From Phoronis australis (lineage: Eukaryota > Phoronida > Phoronidae), in assembly GCA_002633005.1 (NCBI GenBank), contig NMRA01000173.1:263392-327391 (forward strand): a stretch of 64,000 nucleotides of DNA. Reading direction: 5' to 3'. The notes below the pieces were generated by a model that searched no databases, was not told where the DNA came from, and saw only the letters and a program-made list of their open reading frames with translations. The first letter of the stretch is position 1. The number at the start of each line of letters is the position of its first letter. Positions 12,001 through 21,531 of the stretch are shown piece after piece. The translations under genes and the position numbers were made by a program.

Positions 12001-14404
12001 ATCTGACTTCTGGTGTGCCCCCTAGTGGCAATTTTAGTTTTTTACATTTAACTCTTTATGTTCAAAGGTCCTCAATAGATTTTCATAACATTTTAAATAT
12101 AGGCATCTATTGGTGAGTTGACGTTATCCTCCTGTTTTTGGATGGAATCGAGGTATTTTGCACCACCTGGTGGACATTTTTGCTGTTTTAGAATCTTGTT
12201 TTTGGCGTCCACCCCTCTATCAACCAAATCATTCTAGGGATGGTTTTGAAAATTGGTGTATATGCCCTCAGTGTGAAGGGGAAGTTTGATGATAGCGACT
12301 GACTACTGTGGTGCCTCCTAGTGGTAGTTTTGTTTTGTGCCCATAGTTGTATCTCCTAAACCCACTGTAGGATCTTTATTAAATTTAGTGAGTGTATTTA
12401 TAATGAAGATAACAACAGATAACGACGACTTTCATGGCAGATCCAACGGACGCTGTGCGCACCTAAGTGGCAATTTCATTTTATTCTGTTTTCCTTTGTT
12501 TCTCTGAAGTTCCTTGACATATTTTTATGAAATATGGCATGTTCCTGTTTTTGGATGGATTGTACGTTTTTTGCGCCATCTAGTGGCTATTTTTATGATA
12601 CAAATAAATAACCCTAAAAGCACACCACTTGCGATGCATTCGTGGGCACATTTCAACGCTCTGCGTTGCTCCTGTTTCTCAACGTGTCAACGACTGTTAG
12701 TTGCAAGGCAATCTGATATCCAATGTAACGCAAAACTGCTTTACTATGTGAGGTATAAAATAATGTATTGTCTTGAGAATTATCTAGAAATAGTTGGTAT
12801 CCCACGTGTTTTTATCCGGTCTCTGACTTGATTGTGATGTTCAAATAATTTGTTACTAGTGGAAACAGGTCGCTACACAAATATTCCTTATAGAAATAGT
12901 TTGTGTGAGTTATGTAATTCGGGATGTGTAGAGGACGAATACCACCATGTGTTAGTTTGCAGTGCATACCAAAACCTTCAGGTTAAGTACTTTTAAGTGA
13001 TCGTTTTTGTCATTCTCCCGACATCTAAATTTGAGAACTCCTGATAACCTACTTCTAAAATTCATCCATCATGCTCTCAAGCGTCACAATTTATTATCCA
13101 GTTTGTAATGCACCTGATAATGTTCTGTCTTGTACATGTTATACTTTGGGACTATGTCCATATGTATATATTTCAATAATGTTAAACGAATGGTGATATT
13201 TTCTATTTCAGTATTCTGTACCTTTAGCCCCATATGTTCAACTTGCCAGTAAGTATATTTTGTAAAAACAATAAACAAGTAATGTATCAGAACATATAAC
13301 TACCAGTTACAGTTGCCTGTGAATTGTGGCCAAAGTCTCGTTTTGAAGCTTTTCTGATTTGAGACAAAAGTGAAAAGGATTTCAATCCAAGAATGCATTT
13401 TCATGGTATATTTTGTGGCGAGGTTAACTGCAGTCCTGGGGAGTCACTCCTGACATACGCAGCACAAATTACAGGAAGGTATTTTTCTGGCAGTCTTATG
13501 GGTTGCTTATCATGTCGAATAGGCCCTCATAAGTTTACGACACTCAAAATATCAACCTGCATGTGTGTGATGTTTTGCATATAGGTGTTTGTTGGGTCCC
13601 TACTGTGGTAATTTGGATTTTTTTATATGTGGCTCTATTGCTACCTATGATGTTTGCAAAATTTGGCAAGTGAGCTCCTATCAAGAAGACGACTGTACTT
13701 GCCTCGTTTCAGATGTGACTTATGCTGTGCCTCCTAGTGGCCTTTTTACTTCATATAATACAACCTAGAAGGCCACCACGTGCAGTGCAGTTGTGGGTGT
13801 ATTTGAGCACTTAGGTAGTGGTAATTGTCTAGGTGTGAAAGAAAGTTGTTTTAAAATTTAAAATTTCACAAACTCAGTTTTGATGATTTCAAACAAGCCT
13901 CATTCTATCACCTGCTAATGGACCATTAGTGTCCCACTTTGGTGTGTCACCTGCCAATGGATCGTTAGCATCCCAATTCAGTATTAAAAGCAGGATTCAA
14001 TGAAAAACATACTCTGTCACAGGTTGGAGATTATTGTTCTTGATGTGTGGTCTTTTTCCTATAGTTTTCTTACAACTCGCCTAAAACGTAGGTCAGGCTT
14101 CCACCTTAAACAGACTTTGTAAGTAGTGTTCACATTTGGCTCCAAACTTTTGAGGGCTGTTGATGGTTACAGAGCATTATTTTGTTTCAGAGAAAACAAA
14201 GAGAAATTCGTTTTTAATATTTATTAATAGGTCAAAACTGGCTTTTTAAAGAAGCAAGCTCAATTACTTATTCAGTTCTGATTCAAGATTCAGTTTTGTG
14301 ATCAGGTTTTTGCATGTTTCTGTTTTACTATTTTCAGAACAACGTTCAAGTTCAAAGGTCCTCCAAAACTGCTCAAAAAGAAAATGAAGAAATCTACAAC
14401 ATAG
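36..14404 (+). CDS. GTF2H3: General transcription factor IIH subunit 3 (p34), complete, 9 exons
   Basis: Coding exons: 36-45, 138-229, 3829-3935, 5076-5293, 6676-6734, 8606-8803, 9554-9689, 13212-13248, 14338-14404. They sum to 924 bases (307 residues plus TAG); the human protein has 308. All junctions are GT-AG and all phases agree. The start ATG is followed directly by a GTAAGG donor, giving N-terminus [15 protein letters not shown], which parallels the human one. p34 is a core TFIIH subunit that contacts p44 and acts in transcription initiation and nucleotide excision repair in the nucleus. The N-terminal two thirds is a von Willebrand A-like fold ([10 protein letters not shown] near residue 15). 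Exon 6 carries [16 protein letters not shown] and [12 protein letters not shown]. Exons 7-9 hold the C-terminal cysteine zinc-binding region ([28 protein letters not shown]), ending in a lysine-rich tail. Exon 5 is only 59 bases and was found by phase and homology. Introns hold many repeats. Confidence 0.96.
340..480 (-). mobile_element. tRNA-derived SINE, copy 1
   Basis: Read on the minus strand, it has a box-A-like TGGTTGACTGGTTGAGG, then a box B match GGTTCGAAACT about 45 bases on, the spacing of a tRNA promoter. A related copy lies at 1785-1925. The body is too degenerate to name the parent tRNA. Confidence 0.55.
470..1200 (+). repeat. Dispersed repeat with two perfect or near-perfect hairpins
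   Basis: A ~67-base direct duplication (about 475-610) contains, in each copy, an inverted repeat: ACTCTGCGC GTGTAA GCGCAGAGT at 545-568 (nine-base stem). The following sequence repeats the phrase AGGTCATTAGGTGCA several times (about 745-1040). A sequence starting TTCCGACCAACTT, like that at 620, also occurs at 26918 in the Ig gene intron, so this seems to be a dispersed element. Confidence 0.45.
1785..1925 (-). mobile_element. tRNA-derived SINE, copy 2
   Basis: Homologous to the copy at 340-480 over box A (minus strand GGGTCAACTGGTTAGGATGC) and box B (GGATTCGAAACTTGG), and through to the shared GAAAGGCC / GAGAGGCC segment on the plus strand. Both sit in the same intron, antisense to GTF2H3. 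Confidence 0.55.
5530..5610 (-). repeat. Fragment of the CTCF-motif composite repeat
   Basis: Contains GCTGTGCCTCCTAGTGGCAA, the same phrase as in the array at 11.5-12.7 kb, in GTF2H3 intron 4. Only a fragment is recognisable. Confidence 0.5.
6287..6642. repeat. 27-base minisatellite in GTF2H3 intron 4
   Basis: About 13 copies of TAGTTTGATGTGCTATGATG plus TCACACC. It ends 34 bases before the exon 5 start at 6676. As the unit is a multiple of 3 and lacks stops, long ORFs appear on both strands; these are products of the repeat. Confidence 0.95.
6940..7110. repeat. Dispersed repeat, copy 1 of 2
   Basis: The stretch GCACAGGTGAAACTTCATTTTGTCAAATTT ... GTATGGCAAAGCTATTACCAAACAACA ... TGGTAAAA resembles 16380-16510 (GGACAGGTGAAATTTTATTT ... 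GTATGGCATAGTTATTACC ... ACACGTGGTAAAA). Class unknown. Confidence 0.5.
9301..9562 (+). repeat. 22-base minisatellite containing a repeated 3' splice site
   Basis: About 12 units of GTGGGTATTTCTTGTTTGTACA. AG dinucleotides in the acceptor position end at 9355, 9377, 9399, 9443, 9487, 9509, 9531 and 9553, exactly 22 or 44 bases apart; some units have lost the AG (9421, 9465). Because 22 is not a multiple of 3, only every third unit is in frame with the exon. The acceptor at 9487 is 66 bases upstream and in frame, and would add 22 residues without a stop. Confidence 0.95.
9554..9689 (+). CDS. GTF2H3: GTF2H3 exon 7, whose acceptor lies in a minisatellite
   Basis: The exon begins TGG GTA TTT CTT ([12 protein letters not shown]) right after a TACAG acceptor at 9551-9553 and ends before GTAAGT at 9690. 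Its first 12 bases and the acceptor are part of a 22-base repeat unit that extends upstream to about 9301. The last unit diverges just after TTTCTT, where unique coding sequence begins. Homology to the human protein (LLWVFLPD) fixes the true boundary at the last unit. Confidence 0.93.
10506..10900. repeat. 23-24-base minisatellite in GTF2H3 intron 7
   Basis: About 17 copies of GTTAAAAATGTACCGAGAGGG(G)T, with a run of more uniform ACTCAGAGGGGTGTTAAAATGT units at the right end. Not close to an exon. Confidence 0.95.
11530..12660 (-). mobile_element. Composite repeat with CTCF-like motifs and terminal hairpin (reverse copy)
   Basis: Starts with a hairpin-forming end (TGCGGCCACATATTAATATG, from 11539) and ends near GCATTCGTGGGCACATTT (about 12640). 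Inside are about 2.5 tandem units of 410-470 bases. Motifs such as CTCCTAGTGGCA and GCGCCATCTAGTGGC recur at about 11553, 11690, 11862, 12017, 12160, 12312, 12455 and 12572. It is the inverted counterpart of 42320-45085. The end hairpin, internal tandem core and lack of terminal inverted repeats resemble non-autonomous Helitron/Helentron elements; this class assignment is inference. Confidence 0.65.
12690..13110 (+). mobile_element. 3' end of a non-LTR retrotransposon (relic)
   Basis: From about 12860 the reading frame gives [15 protein letters not shown], then a [20 protein letters not shown] zinc-knuckle-like motif (C-x2-C ... H ... C), typical of the end of LINE ORF2 proteins of several animal clades. 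The frame is broken near 12830. A related relic is at 31200-31950. It lies 100 bases upstream of GTF2H3 exon 8 in the same orientation. Confidence 0.75.
13570..13830 (-). repeat. Fragment of the CTCF-motif composite repeat
   Basis: Has GCTGTGCCTCCTAGTGGCC at about 13724 and an end like the larger copies (CCACCACGTGCAGTGCAGTT then GTGGGTG). It lies between GTF2H3 exons 8 and 9. Confidence 0.55.
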
Positions 14405-14515
14405 TTGCTAACCTGTCACAACATAGTTGGTGACCTGTCACAACATAGTTGCTGACCTGTCAAAACATAGTTGGTGACCAGTCACAACATAGTTGGTGAC
14501 CTGTCAGGACAGTGA
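14398..14515 (+). repeat. 22-base minisatellite containing the GTF2H3 stop codon
   Basis: Five units of AACATAGTTGGTGACCTGTC plus AC. The TAG of GTF2H3 (14402-14404) is the TAG of unit 1, so four further in-register copies follow in the 3' UTR. Confidence 0.93.
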
Positions 14516-15410
14516 AGTGAATATAGTTGAAAAGGAGCTGATTTCTTTGGCTCAGTCAATTCTTTATTTGCGGGACAGCAGCAAATCAAGTTCTGGCGGA
14601 GACGAAAATTGTCTGCGTGCATTTGTTGATCAAGTCACCACTGTAGTCTATGAGACAAATTTCATTTGGTAACTTCTAACCAATGAAACTGCATCAAATC
14701 CAGTACAGAACATTGTATAGCGTGTCCATTGAACATTTGTGAAGCCAGGATTGCATGACGCTGGATGTACAAACAATGGTTGTGTAGCCTTTTCTGCCAG
14801 CTGTTACACATCACCTACTTGTCGGTGCTCAGAAGGCATATCCTAGCACTCAAGCACTTCCCAATACTTATGGGCACATTTAAGTTATGTGGGACCCTAG
14901 GAAATGCTCAAATTTTGCTAACTTCACATCATTGTATCTCTGAAATTGTTGACGGCATTCCGTATGTAAACGGTGTCCGATTTTTTTAAGGCCTTTGAGC
15001 CCAAGATCTCGACTGTCAAAAATCAAGAGCTCGACTTTCCATGAAAAGTTCGGAGGTTTTGATTTTCGACAGCCGAGTTCTCGTTTTGTAGCTAATAATC
15101 CAAATAAACAGAATCTGCAAAAGGAATGAGAAAATTTTAAGGTCTGTGTAAGTTACCGCCGTCTCTATGTTGCACTTCGGGAGGATATCAAAATGTCAGA
15201 AATGGCCGAAAAGCATTGCAATACAATCTGAGGACTTAGTCATTTATTTCTTCTAAAGTATCACACTGCATCAAACTATTATGATCCTTACCTATGCTAA
15301 GTGTACTTGTCTTTTGAACCAAGTTATGATCATGAAAAAACAGTGAACACAATATTGTTAATTAAGAAGGAAGCAAGTCTTGTTCAGTCGAGCCAAGAGA
15401 TTGCCTACAC
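14516..15410. other. GTF2H3 3' UTR/flank, no other gene seen
   Basis: An AATAAA hexamer at about 15111 could serve GTF2H3. An imperfect inverted repeat (CTCGACTGTCAAAAATCAA near 15008 against TTGATTTTCGACAGCCGAG near 15058) could fold as a hairpin. Confidence 0.5.
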
Positions 15411-16088
15411 CACGTGACCTAATGGGCGGAGCTTTGCCATATTTGAAACGACAATGTGTTGTCAGTCATTCACTGTTGTGTTATAACTAGAACTTGTTGG
15501 AGGAGTCTGTAGAAAGCATTTTCCAACCGTGTGTCCACCCAAGAAATTCAGGACGTCGATAGCCGAGCACCGGACTTGCTTGAAAGAAGAGTGCGAGAAA
15601 GCAATGCGAGAGCTTGTAGATACGATGTCAGAGCCTGAATGAGAATTTTGTGAATCACATGTAAATACATCGTCTCTGGCGTCAACAATAAAAAAGTCAA
15701 AAATCACTGCCTAGTCTGTGATGTGGCTTACCTGAACCTAGTATACAAGATGTGGCTTACCTGAACCTAGACTACAAGATGTGGCTTACCTGAACCTAGA
15801 ATACAAGATGTGGCTTACCTGAACCTAGAATACAAAAACATGCATTCATCCTCCTTTGTTATCGTTGTTCAAATTACAAAATACTCTGTGAAATATGAAA
15901 TGAAACATATAGTCCTTTTTTAATTCACACGATTTTAACGCATTCCTGGACCCACTTCTTCACATGTAAATTAAGCCAGTTGCTGTGCAGCAGTGTACTC
16001 GTCTGGACATTCTGTTTAAATCAGGTCACTGTTTCTGTTACTATGCCACCGAGTTCACTTAGATAAGCTCCGCCCACGAGGTCACGTG
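15411..16088. mobile_element. Possible DNA transposon bounded by CACGTGACCT inverted ends
   Basis: Left end CACGTGACCTAATGGGCGGA then GCTT; the right end on the opposite strand reads CACGTGACCTCGTGGGCGGA then GCTT. The two ends match at 22 of 24 positions. No target duplication is visible. Inside is a plus-strand ORF segment (about 15502-15635) with CLKEECEKAMRELVDTMSEP before a stop and an AATAAAAAA-like signal. It could be a gene fragment carried by the element. Confidence 0.4.
15719..15836. repeat. 29-base repeat, four copies
   Basis: Units of ATGTGGCTTACCTGAACCTA plus GAATACAAG. On the minus strand each unit contains CAGGTAAGCC, a strong 5' splice-site match, but no exon is recognised next to it. 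Confidence 0.9.
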
Positions 16089-17754
16089 ATCAGAATCACT
16101 TGTAAACAAACTCCATGTGTATTTGGTGTCGAAGGTATTGGTAAATAGCACTAGATATTTTCATGGTGTTTAGATCATCTGAAAGGGGACATTTTGCTTA
16201 TAAAAGTGAAAATACCATTTAATTTCGAATATACCACCGAAGGTAGGCAGTGACATTAAGACACCAAAACTTTTATGATAAGGACATTAAGCCATGAGCT
16301 CTTGTGGGATTGCAAAGGGGTTGTTGCACAACAAGGTTCCCATCAATGAGCTCCCATATTGCAATTTTCAACTACAAGATGGCGGACAGGTGAAATTTTA
16401 TTTTATCAAATTTGTCAACAAAAATAACTCTTGGTGAAAAGTTGCTTTGGTCTTGGTATGGTTTGTATGGCATAGTTATTACCAAACAACACGTGGTAAA
16501 AGTTTCAGCGTTTACAACCACCTGTTGGCCACATCATGTCACCTAATGAATACAAAACAAACTTAAAAATTTTCATGAAATTGTATTTTAAGTTTCCCAA
16601 ATCACAATAATGATACAGAAATTTTAGTTTTGATTAACTTAATGTCATAAAAACATATTTTAGTAAAACACGGAAAAATGACAATTTTGGCAATTATTGT
16701 TTTATAATAGAAATTATGGCTTTAAGTTGAAATGTGAGATCCAGTGAGACTTCAACAATTGGTACATTGCAGTTTATGTACTTAAAATATAAAAGTAATC
16801 TGCAGGAATATGATTTATTTATATCTGTAAAAAACATATTTTCAAGACTCATGGTCATTTGTCTGGGCACTTGTTGATAATATCAACACAGTTTCCTGGT
16901 AGTTGCTTCATAAAGAGATTGTATAACCTAAAATGATCAGAGACTGCATGCAAGAAATGACAATATTCAATTTAAGGTTTATTTCACTTTATCCTCATTT
17001 TTCTCAAACCATCCATACATTTCAGTGTTAAATGCTTCGTTTCTACAGTGGCCAACAAAAATCGACCTTATGCACAGACAAGAGTGAAGAATCATTGAAA
17101 CATTTATGCATGCTCTTCACTTATAAAGATATGACAAACCTATTTGTTAACTAGTGTATTATTCTGAGTGCTCACAACTTGAGCATTGAGCAACATTGGG
17201 CAGTGACTCGCTAATTACTTAGAAATAGTATTTGTACAATTATAAACTCGTAACAGCTCACAAGAAACTCACTTTTGTTGTCCAATAGTCCTGTTCTTGG
17301 AGCCTATCCAGTTGAGCTCATTTCCATGACAAAAGTCAACTGCCCAAAGATGATCTGTCGAGTGTATATACAGCTAATTTTCCATTAAGCGAAAATAGTT
17401 TTGCTAACAGATTTGTAATCTGCAGTTTGCACTAAATAAAGTGTGATCTAGGTGAAGTGAATGGAATATAATGTTGCTAAGGCACATCTAGTTTATACCT
17501 CTTCAAATAAGAATTGCCCTTATAAGTAACACTAAAACTGTCAAAATAAAAGCTATGTGAAACCTTTCAGATTCATTCAACTCAAAAGATTCTCCACTGG
17601 AATTGAAGGTATATGATAGTTACCATGACAACCAACTCACCAGAGGCATACTGAGTGTAGCATTTAGAACAGACCGGAAACACTTGCCTGACCAAGACTG
17701 ATCTAATATAACATACTACTAACAACACATTTTACTGTATGTACAAATCAGAAT
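16089..17754. other. Intergenic, no gene seen
   Basis: AT-rich. Holds copy 2 of the dispersed repeat (16380-16700) shared with 6940-7110. It includes the presumed 3' UTR of the minus-strand VKORC1 gene; a reverse-strand AATAAA lies near 16977. Confidence 0.5.
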
Positions 17755-20700
17755 TTACATCTTTTTCTTTTGTATAAATTTTTTCACACGTAAACAAGCA
17801 AGTATTAATAAAATGGCATTGACAATGTATGTAGACACACAAACGATGCAAAAGTCATTAAGTACAAAATATAAAATATATGCCAAGTATAGTGACCCAA
17901 AATTTGCAAAGATGGTTGTTGCCAGGGAAACTACAGCGTTTTCTTCTGTTTCTTTATAAGCTGCAAATAAAAGAATTACTGAAGATAGTACCAAGGAGTG
18001 TAGTACTAGTACACTCCTTGATCGTACCAAGGAGTGTACTAGTACTACACTCCTTGGTACTATCAAGGAGTGTAGTACTAGAACACTCCTTGATAGTACC
18101 AAGGAGTGTAGTACTAGTACACTCTTCGATAGTACTTTTAAGTCAACAATGTTGTACGTGCACTTATCACAAATCCAAGGTTTTGATTCACTACATTCCA
18201 ACAACTAACATCAGCAGATGAATGCAAAGTGAGTAGCAGGGAAGGAACGATGAAAAGTGATTACAGGGCAGGAATTTGAAATTACCGTAATCGTTCGAGT
18301 TAACGCCCTGGGCGGTTAAATTGGCGAACCCAAAAAATCGGGGGAGGGCGCTTAACCGAGCAGGGGGCGGTTAAATCGAAAATCCACTTAAAGTCGGGGA
18401 TGGGCGGTTAACTGAGCATGGGCGTTAACCCGAACGATTACGGTACTTGCAACCACAGTATTACTGTGGAACTGATGGTTCTACATTGACAACTATTTTG
18501 TTGCAACTAAAATTAATAGAGTATTTAATAAGCAGCAGATTTTGCAACAAGCATATTGTTTTTGTGACTGGTAACTTTTTGTCTAATGAATGACATATTT
18601 TGTAAACATTGTTTCTAATTTTTTTTCAAAAAGAAAAGAAAACAAAGTTTTAAAAATGTGTCCTAAAAACAATAAGTTGGTTAAAGTAATTTATTTAGCA
18701 AAAGCAAACAATTTTAATACACTTTCTATATCCCAATGTATGAGAGTTGAGGGTGGAAACAGGAATTGAACTGAAAATTCTCTGACCCAGCAACAAAAGA
18801 TGTCAAACAATTTGTGGTGACCAAACCTGGAAGTCTCTCAGACCCACACTGCTGATGGAATGGGCAAGAAATAAAAAGAGATCTTTCTAGTTTTACAACA
18901 TGTGTACAAACTATCCCTTCTCATATTGAAAGTGATTAAGGAAAACCAGCTGAGGAGCTGCATCCTTTGTTGTGGCCTTACTGAGGTGCTAATGGTGTTG
19001 AACTGGACCAAAAATAGAAAATAATCCTCCTCCCTGTCTACTAATAACATGTGAATGAAATGATCCCATAAAGACACTTCAAAAGTGATCAACAAAGAGC
19101 TGTTCAATTGAACTATTGTGCTCCAATTATCCACAAGGACCATTTTGCTATCAGAAAAGATCGAACTAAGAACAGCATAACCATAGGAACTAAATGCATA
19201 CTAGCTGAAACAGGAATGTTCCCACAGGAAATACCTTGTTGTAAAAAGTCTTAAAAACATTGAAGTAATTTTAAAATTAACTCGTACTGCCCCCTTTACT
19301 ATATTGCCTGTGATCAAATTGATCAAAAGATGACTGTCAATAAGAGGTACCGGTAGGCCTACTAATATCTCAAGAGGTACTAACAGTCACAAGCTCCAAC
19401 AAGTTCTCGAGATATCACCAGAATGTGGTACATCCAAACGACTGGTCACTCATTAAACATATAAAAATGGTTGTGGGGACATAAAAAACAAGGCTGGCCA
19501 TTTTCCATTTTCGATCAAGGGGTTCATTGTTTAACCTGTCTGCTTTCATAAAATGTATACCTTAACATAGATAAAACTACTAGTAGTCTTGTAGCCATTT
19601 GACTAAATACTCAGACCTGTCAATAAGTTCCTACATTTATTACAGGGATATACCGGTACTTAGCCACTCGCCCAGTCGCCAATGCAAGTAAAAATGGTGC
19701 TTGCCGAGTAGAAGTTGACTTGCCGGTTGCCCAGGTGGCGAGCAAATTTTCAGAGCGCAAAAGAACTATATCGTTTCCCAGATGAACATGAATAAATTTT
19801 CTCCTTGTGCTGTTTTTATCATGATTTTAAAGTTCAGTTTGGTCAGCATGTTGATGCTCCGGCAGTAAAGAACACCGGCGCAGTGCAATCCTACCGATTC
19901 AGTAGATGTCACCCGTTACGCGATTTTTCTAGACAAAAGACCAGAGTGTGGTCGTGCTCAAAGGAATTTGTGGACCAGTTAGAAACGAAGAAAAGGAGAA
20001 AAGGCAGAAGACCGGTCCATGTGCTCACAGAAATAAAGTGAAATATATTTCTTGGAACTGGTTTTTTACTGTAATGTACAATGTCATTTTAGCCAAAATT
20101 ATTTCATAAATAATAACATTCGTCCCAATAAGCGCCCATTCCCCTGTGAGTGACCCGCACTCGTTTTCAAACTTCGCTAAAATAAGCGCCCAGTCCATGA
20201 ACATGTACATATGCGAAAAATGCCTTACCTACAGTTCTAAAATTCTACAGTAATGTCTTCAATTTATCAATAAAATCCGACAGTCCAGAAAAATCATTGT
20301 GTGCGGAATTTCTAGACCACGAGCCTCGCCGCTATGTCGGTGTTTAGCCGTGGCTGTACACATCAAACTTCCGTAGTGCTTCAAAAAGAATGCAAAAGTT
20401 TTGGTGATCTTGTGAGAAACGTGTCCCACCATGGTCAGGCCTTTCAGAACAGACGCAGCGTACTGGTCAATGGGATTGTAGTGTATCTTTCCCGTACAGA
20501 TCTCCCTCAACAGGAATCCAGAGTACTTTGTACACGTAGAAACCGTCGCGAGTCGAAACTTGACCAGTGTTAATGAGTGTGTGGCCAAGAAGCACGCGCT
20601 AGGGCCTACATATATGTGGGCCTGCTATTCTGGCAAATGAACTCTGATGACATGCATGCGACCGCTTACTCGGCACACACCTGAAGACTAACTTCAAAAC

Positions 20701-21531
20701 AAATGTCACGTGACAACAACATGTGCGTTTGTCCAGATTTTTCTCATGTTGCGGGGTGCGATCTAGCGAAGATTTGGACTTAATCTGCGGTTGATCTCGA
20801 CTACACAGGAAATCAAAAATCTTAGGGACGCTATTTGGAAAACTTAAGGAGAATTTCAGGTAATTTGGCGAGTGGAAACTATACTTATACTCAAGAATTC
20901 AAGTTGCGCTATCGAGGATTGCGTGCAGCGACGTTTCAGTCGGCAAGTTTTCGACCTGGGATTTCAGCACACTTTTTTTTAAAGATCATAATTTAACATC
21001 AAAGTTTGATAGTATTGCACCACAATTTTGTAGAAAGTCTGTCATAGGTTACAGATACGTCACATCACGTAAATTTGATGAATCCTAGCTTCCGATTTCA
21101 TCCGTTTCGGAGATCAGCTTTCAACTGCCTTAGGCTACAACAAACAAAACCGTATTTTTTTAGCACCATGTGCGCTTAATAGGGCGAATACAGTAGCCCT
21201 ATAGATGGTGACATCAACGCACGAAACGATGATTTTTATTAACTCCGGCAGCAAGTTTGTGGTGACAGACGCAAACGGCCAGGCGACTGAACTTTGGTCT
21301 AGCCGAGTAGATTTTCTGGCTCACTCGCCCAGCTGCGAGCAGGGTTTTGAAACCTGGGTATATCCCTGCATTAGTTTTGTGCACAAGAAGGATTGTTACA
21401 ATAAATGAATACATTAAATACCAAGGTATATCTGGAGACTGTAAAATCCAAGTCCAAAGACACTGTTAGGTTGGTTCAAGAAATGATCCTTTCCCACAAC
21501 ATACTCCAAAAGTCCAAAGCCGCGGCCATAC
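17755..21531 (-). CDS. VKORC1: Vitamin K epoxide reductase complex subunit 1 family, exons 2 and 3 (5' exon not found)
   Basis: Exon 2 is 21422-21531 (110 bases, the length I recall for human VKORC1 exon 2) and exon 3 is 17755-17960 with a TAA stop. Exon 2 encodes [13 protein letters not shown] and LNQPNSVFG; exon 3 encodes [15 protein letters not shown] followed by the CIVC redox motif and a basic tail. The phases join as G|CT. VKOR is a four-helix ER membrane enzyme that reduces vitamin K epoxide and quinone through the CxxC pair, feeding gamma-carboxylation. [12 protein letters not shown] is closer to the VKORC1L1 paralogue as I remember it, so it could be a pre-duplication gene or VKORC1L1. 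Exon 1, with the first cysteine pair, should be at a higher coordinate; I could not find it between 21532 and 24953. Confidence 0.88.
17984..18136. repeat. Array of four tandem palindromes in the VKORC1 intron
   Basis: Modules of about 36 bases, each a near-perfect palindrome built on AAGGAGTGTAGTACTAGTAC followed by ACTCCTT. It ends 24 bases from the exon 3 acceptor (17960). On the minus strand the array is open in the exon 3 frame, making one 149-codon ORF (17755-18204). Confidence 0.9.
18285..18443. mobile_element. 159-base MITE, deletion derivative of the element at 50668-53054
   Basis: Terminal inverted repeats begin CCGTAATCGTTCGRGTTAAC and are bordered on both sides by TA. The interior repeats GGGCGGTTAA and GGGCGCTTAACC. 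Its left half matches the right end of the 2.4-kb element and its right half matches that element's left end, so it is the two ends joined, in opposite orientation. Confidence 0.85.
18448..19642. other. VKORC1 intron, no feature seen
   Basis: AT-rich sequence between the MITE and the CAGGGATATACC-ended element. No exon or repeat array recognised. Confidence 0.4.
19643..21368. mobile_element. Putative hAT-like DNA transposon
   Basis: Left end CAGGGATATACC (19643) and right end GGTATATCCCTG (21357-21368) are a perfect 12-base inverted repeat; subterminal CACTCGCCCAG-type sequences also recur inverted. CAGGG ends are common in hAT elements. The target duplication is unclear: ATTTATTA on the left, CATTAGTT on the right. 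It carries a HIRAN-like ORF on the minus strand and lies in the VKORC1 gene, 53 bases from exon 2. Confidence 0.5.
20259..20588 (-). CDS. HIRAN-like domain ORF inside a transposon
   Basis: A 109-residue ORF with the order expected of HIRAN-like repeats in animal transposable elements: [40 protein letters not shown], then FFLKHYGS and GLEIPH. The family pattern (an N-P-x-D acidic motif, a VGHV strand, and a GLE[VI]P end) is visible. HIRAN domains bind DNA ends in HLTF. No other domain is attached, so it may be one exon of the element or a relic. Family assignment is from memory of the motif. Confidence 0.5.
   Translation of the reverse strand: MATHSLTLVKFRLATVSTCTKYSGFLLREICTGKIHYNPIDQYAASVLKGLTMVGHVSHKITKTFAFFLKHYGSLMCTATAKHRHSGEARGLEIPHTMIFLDCRILLIN

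Noticed and set aside
15411-16088. Inverted CACGTG ends as paired promoter E-boxes
   Set aside because: The similarity extends over 24 bases including GGGCGGAGCTT, more than a transcription-factor site needs, so an element with inverted ends fits better, though not proven.
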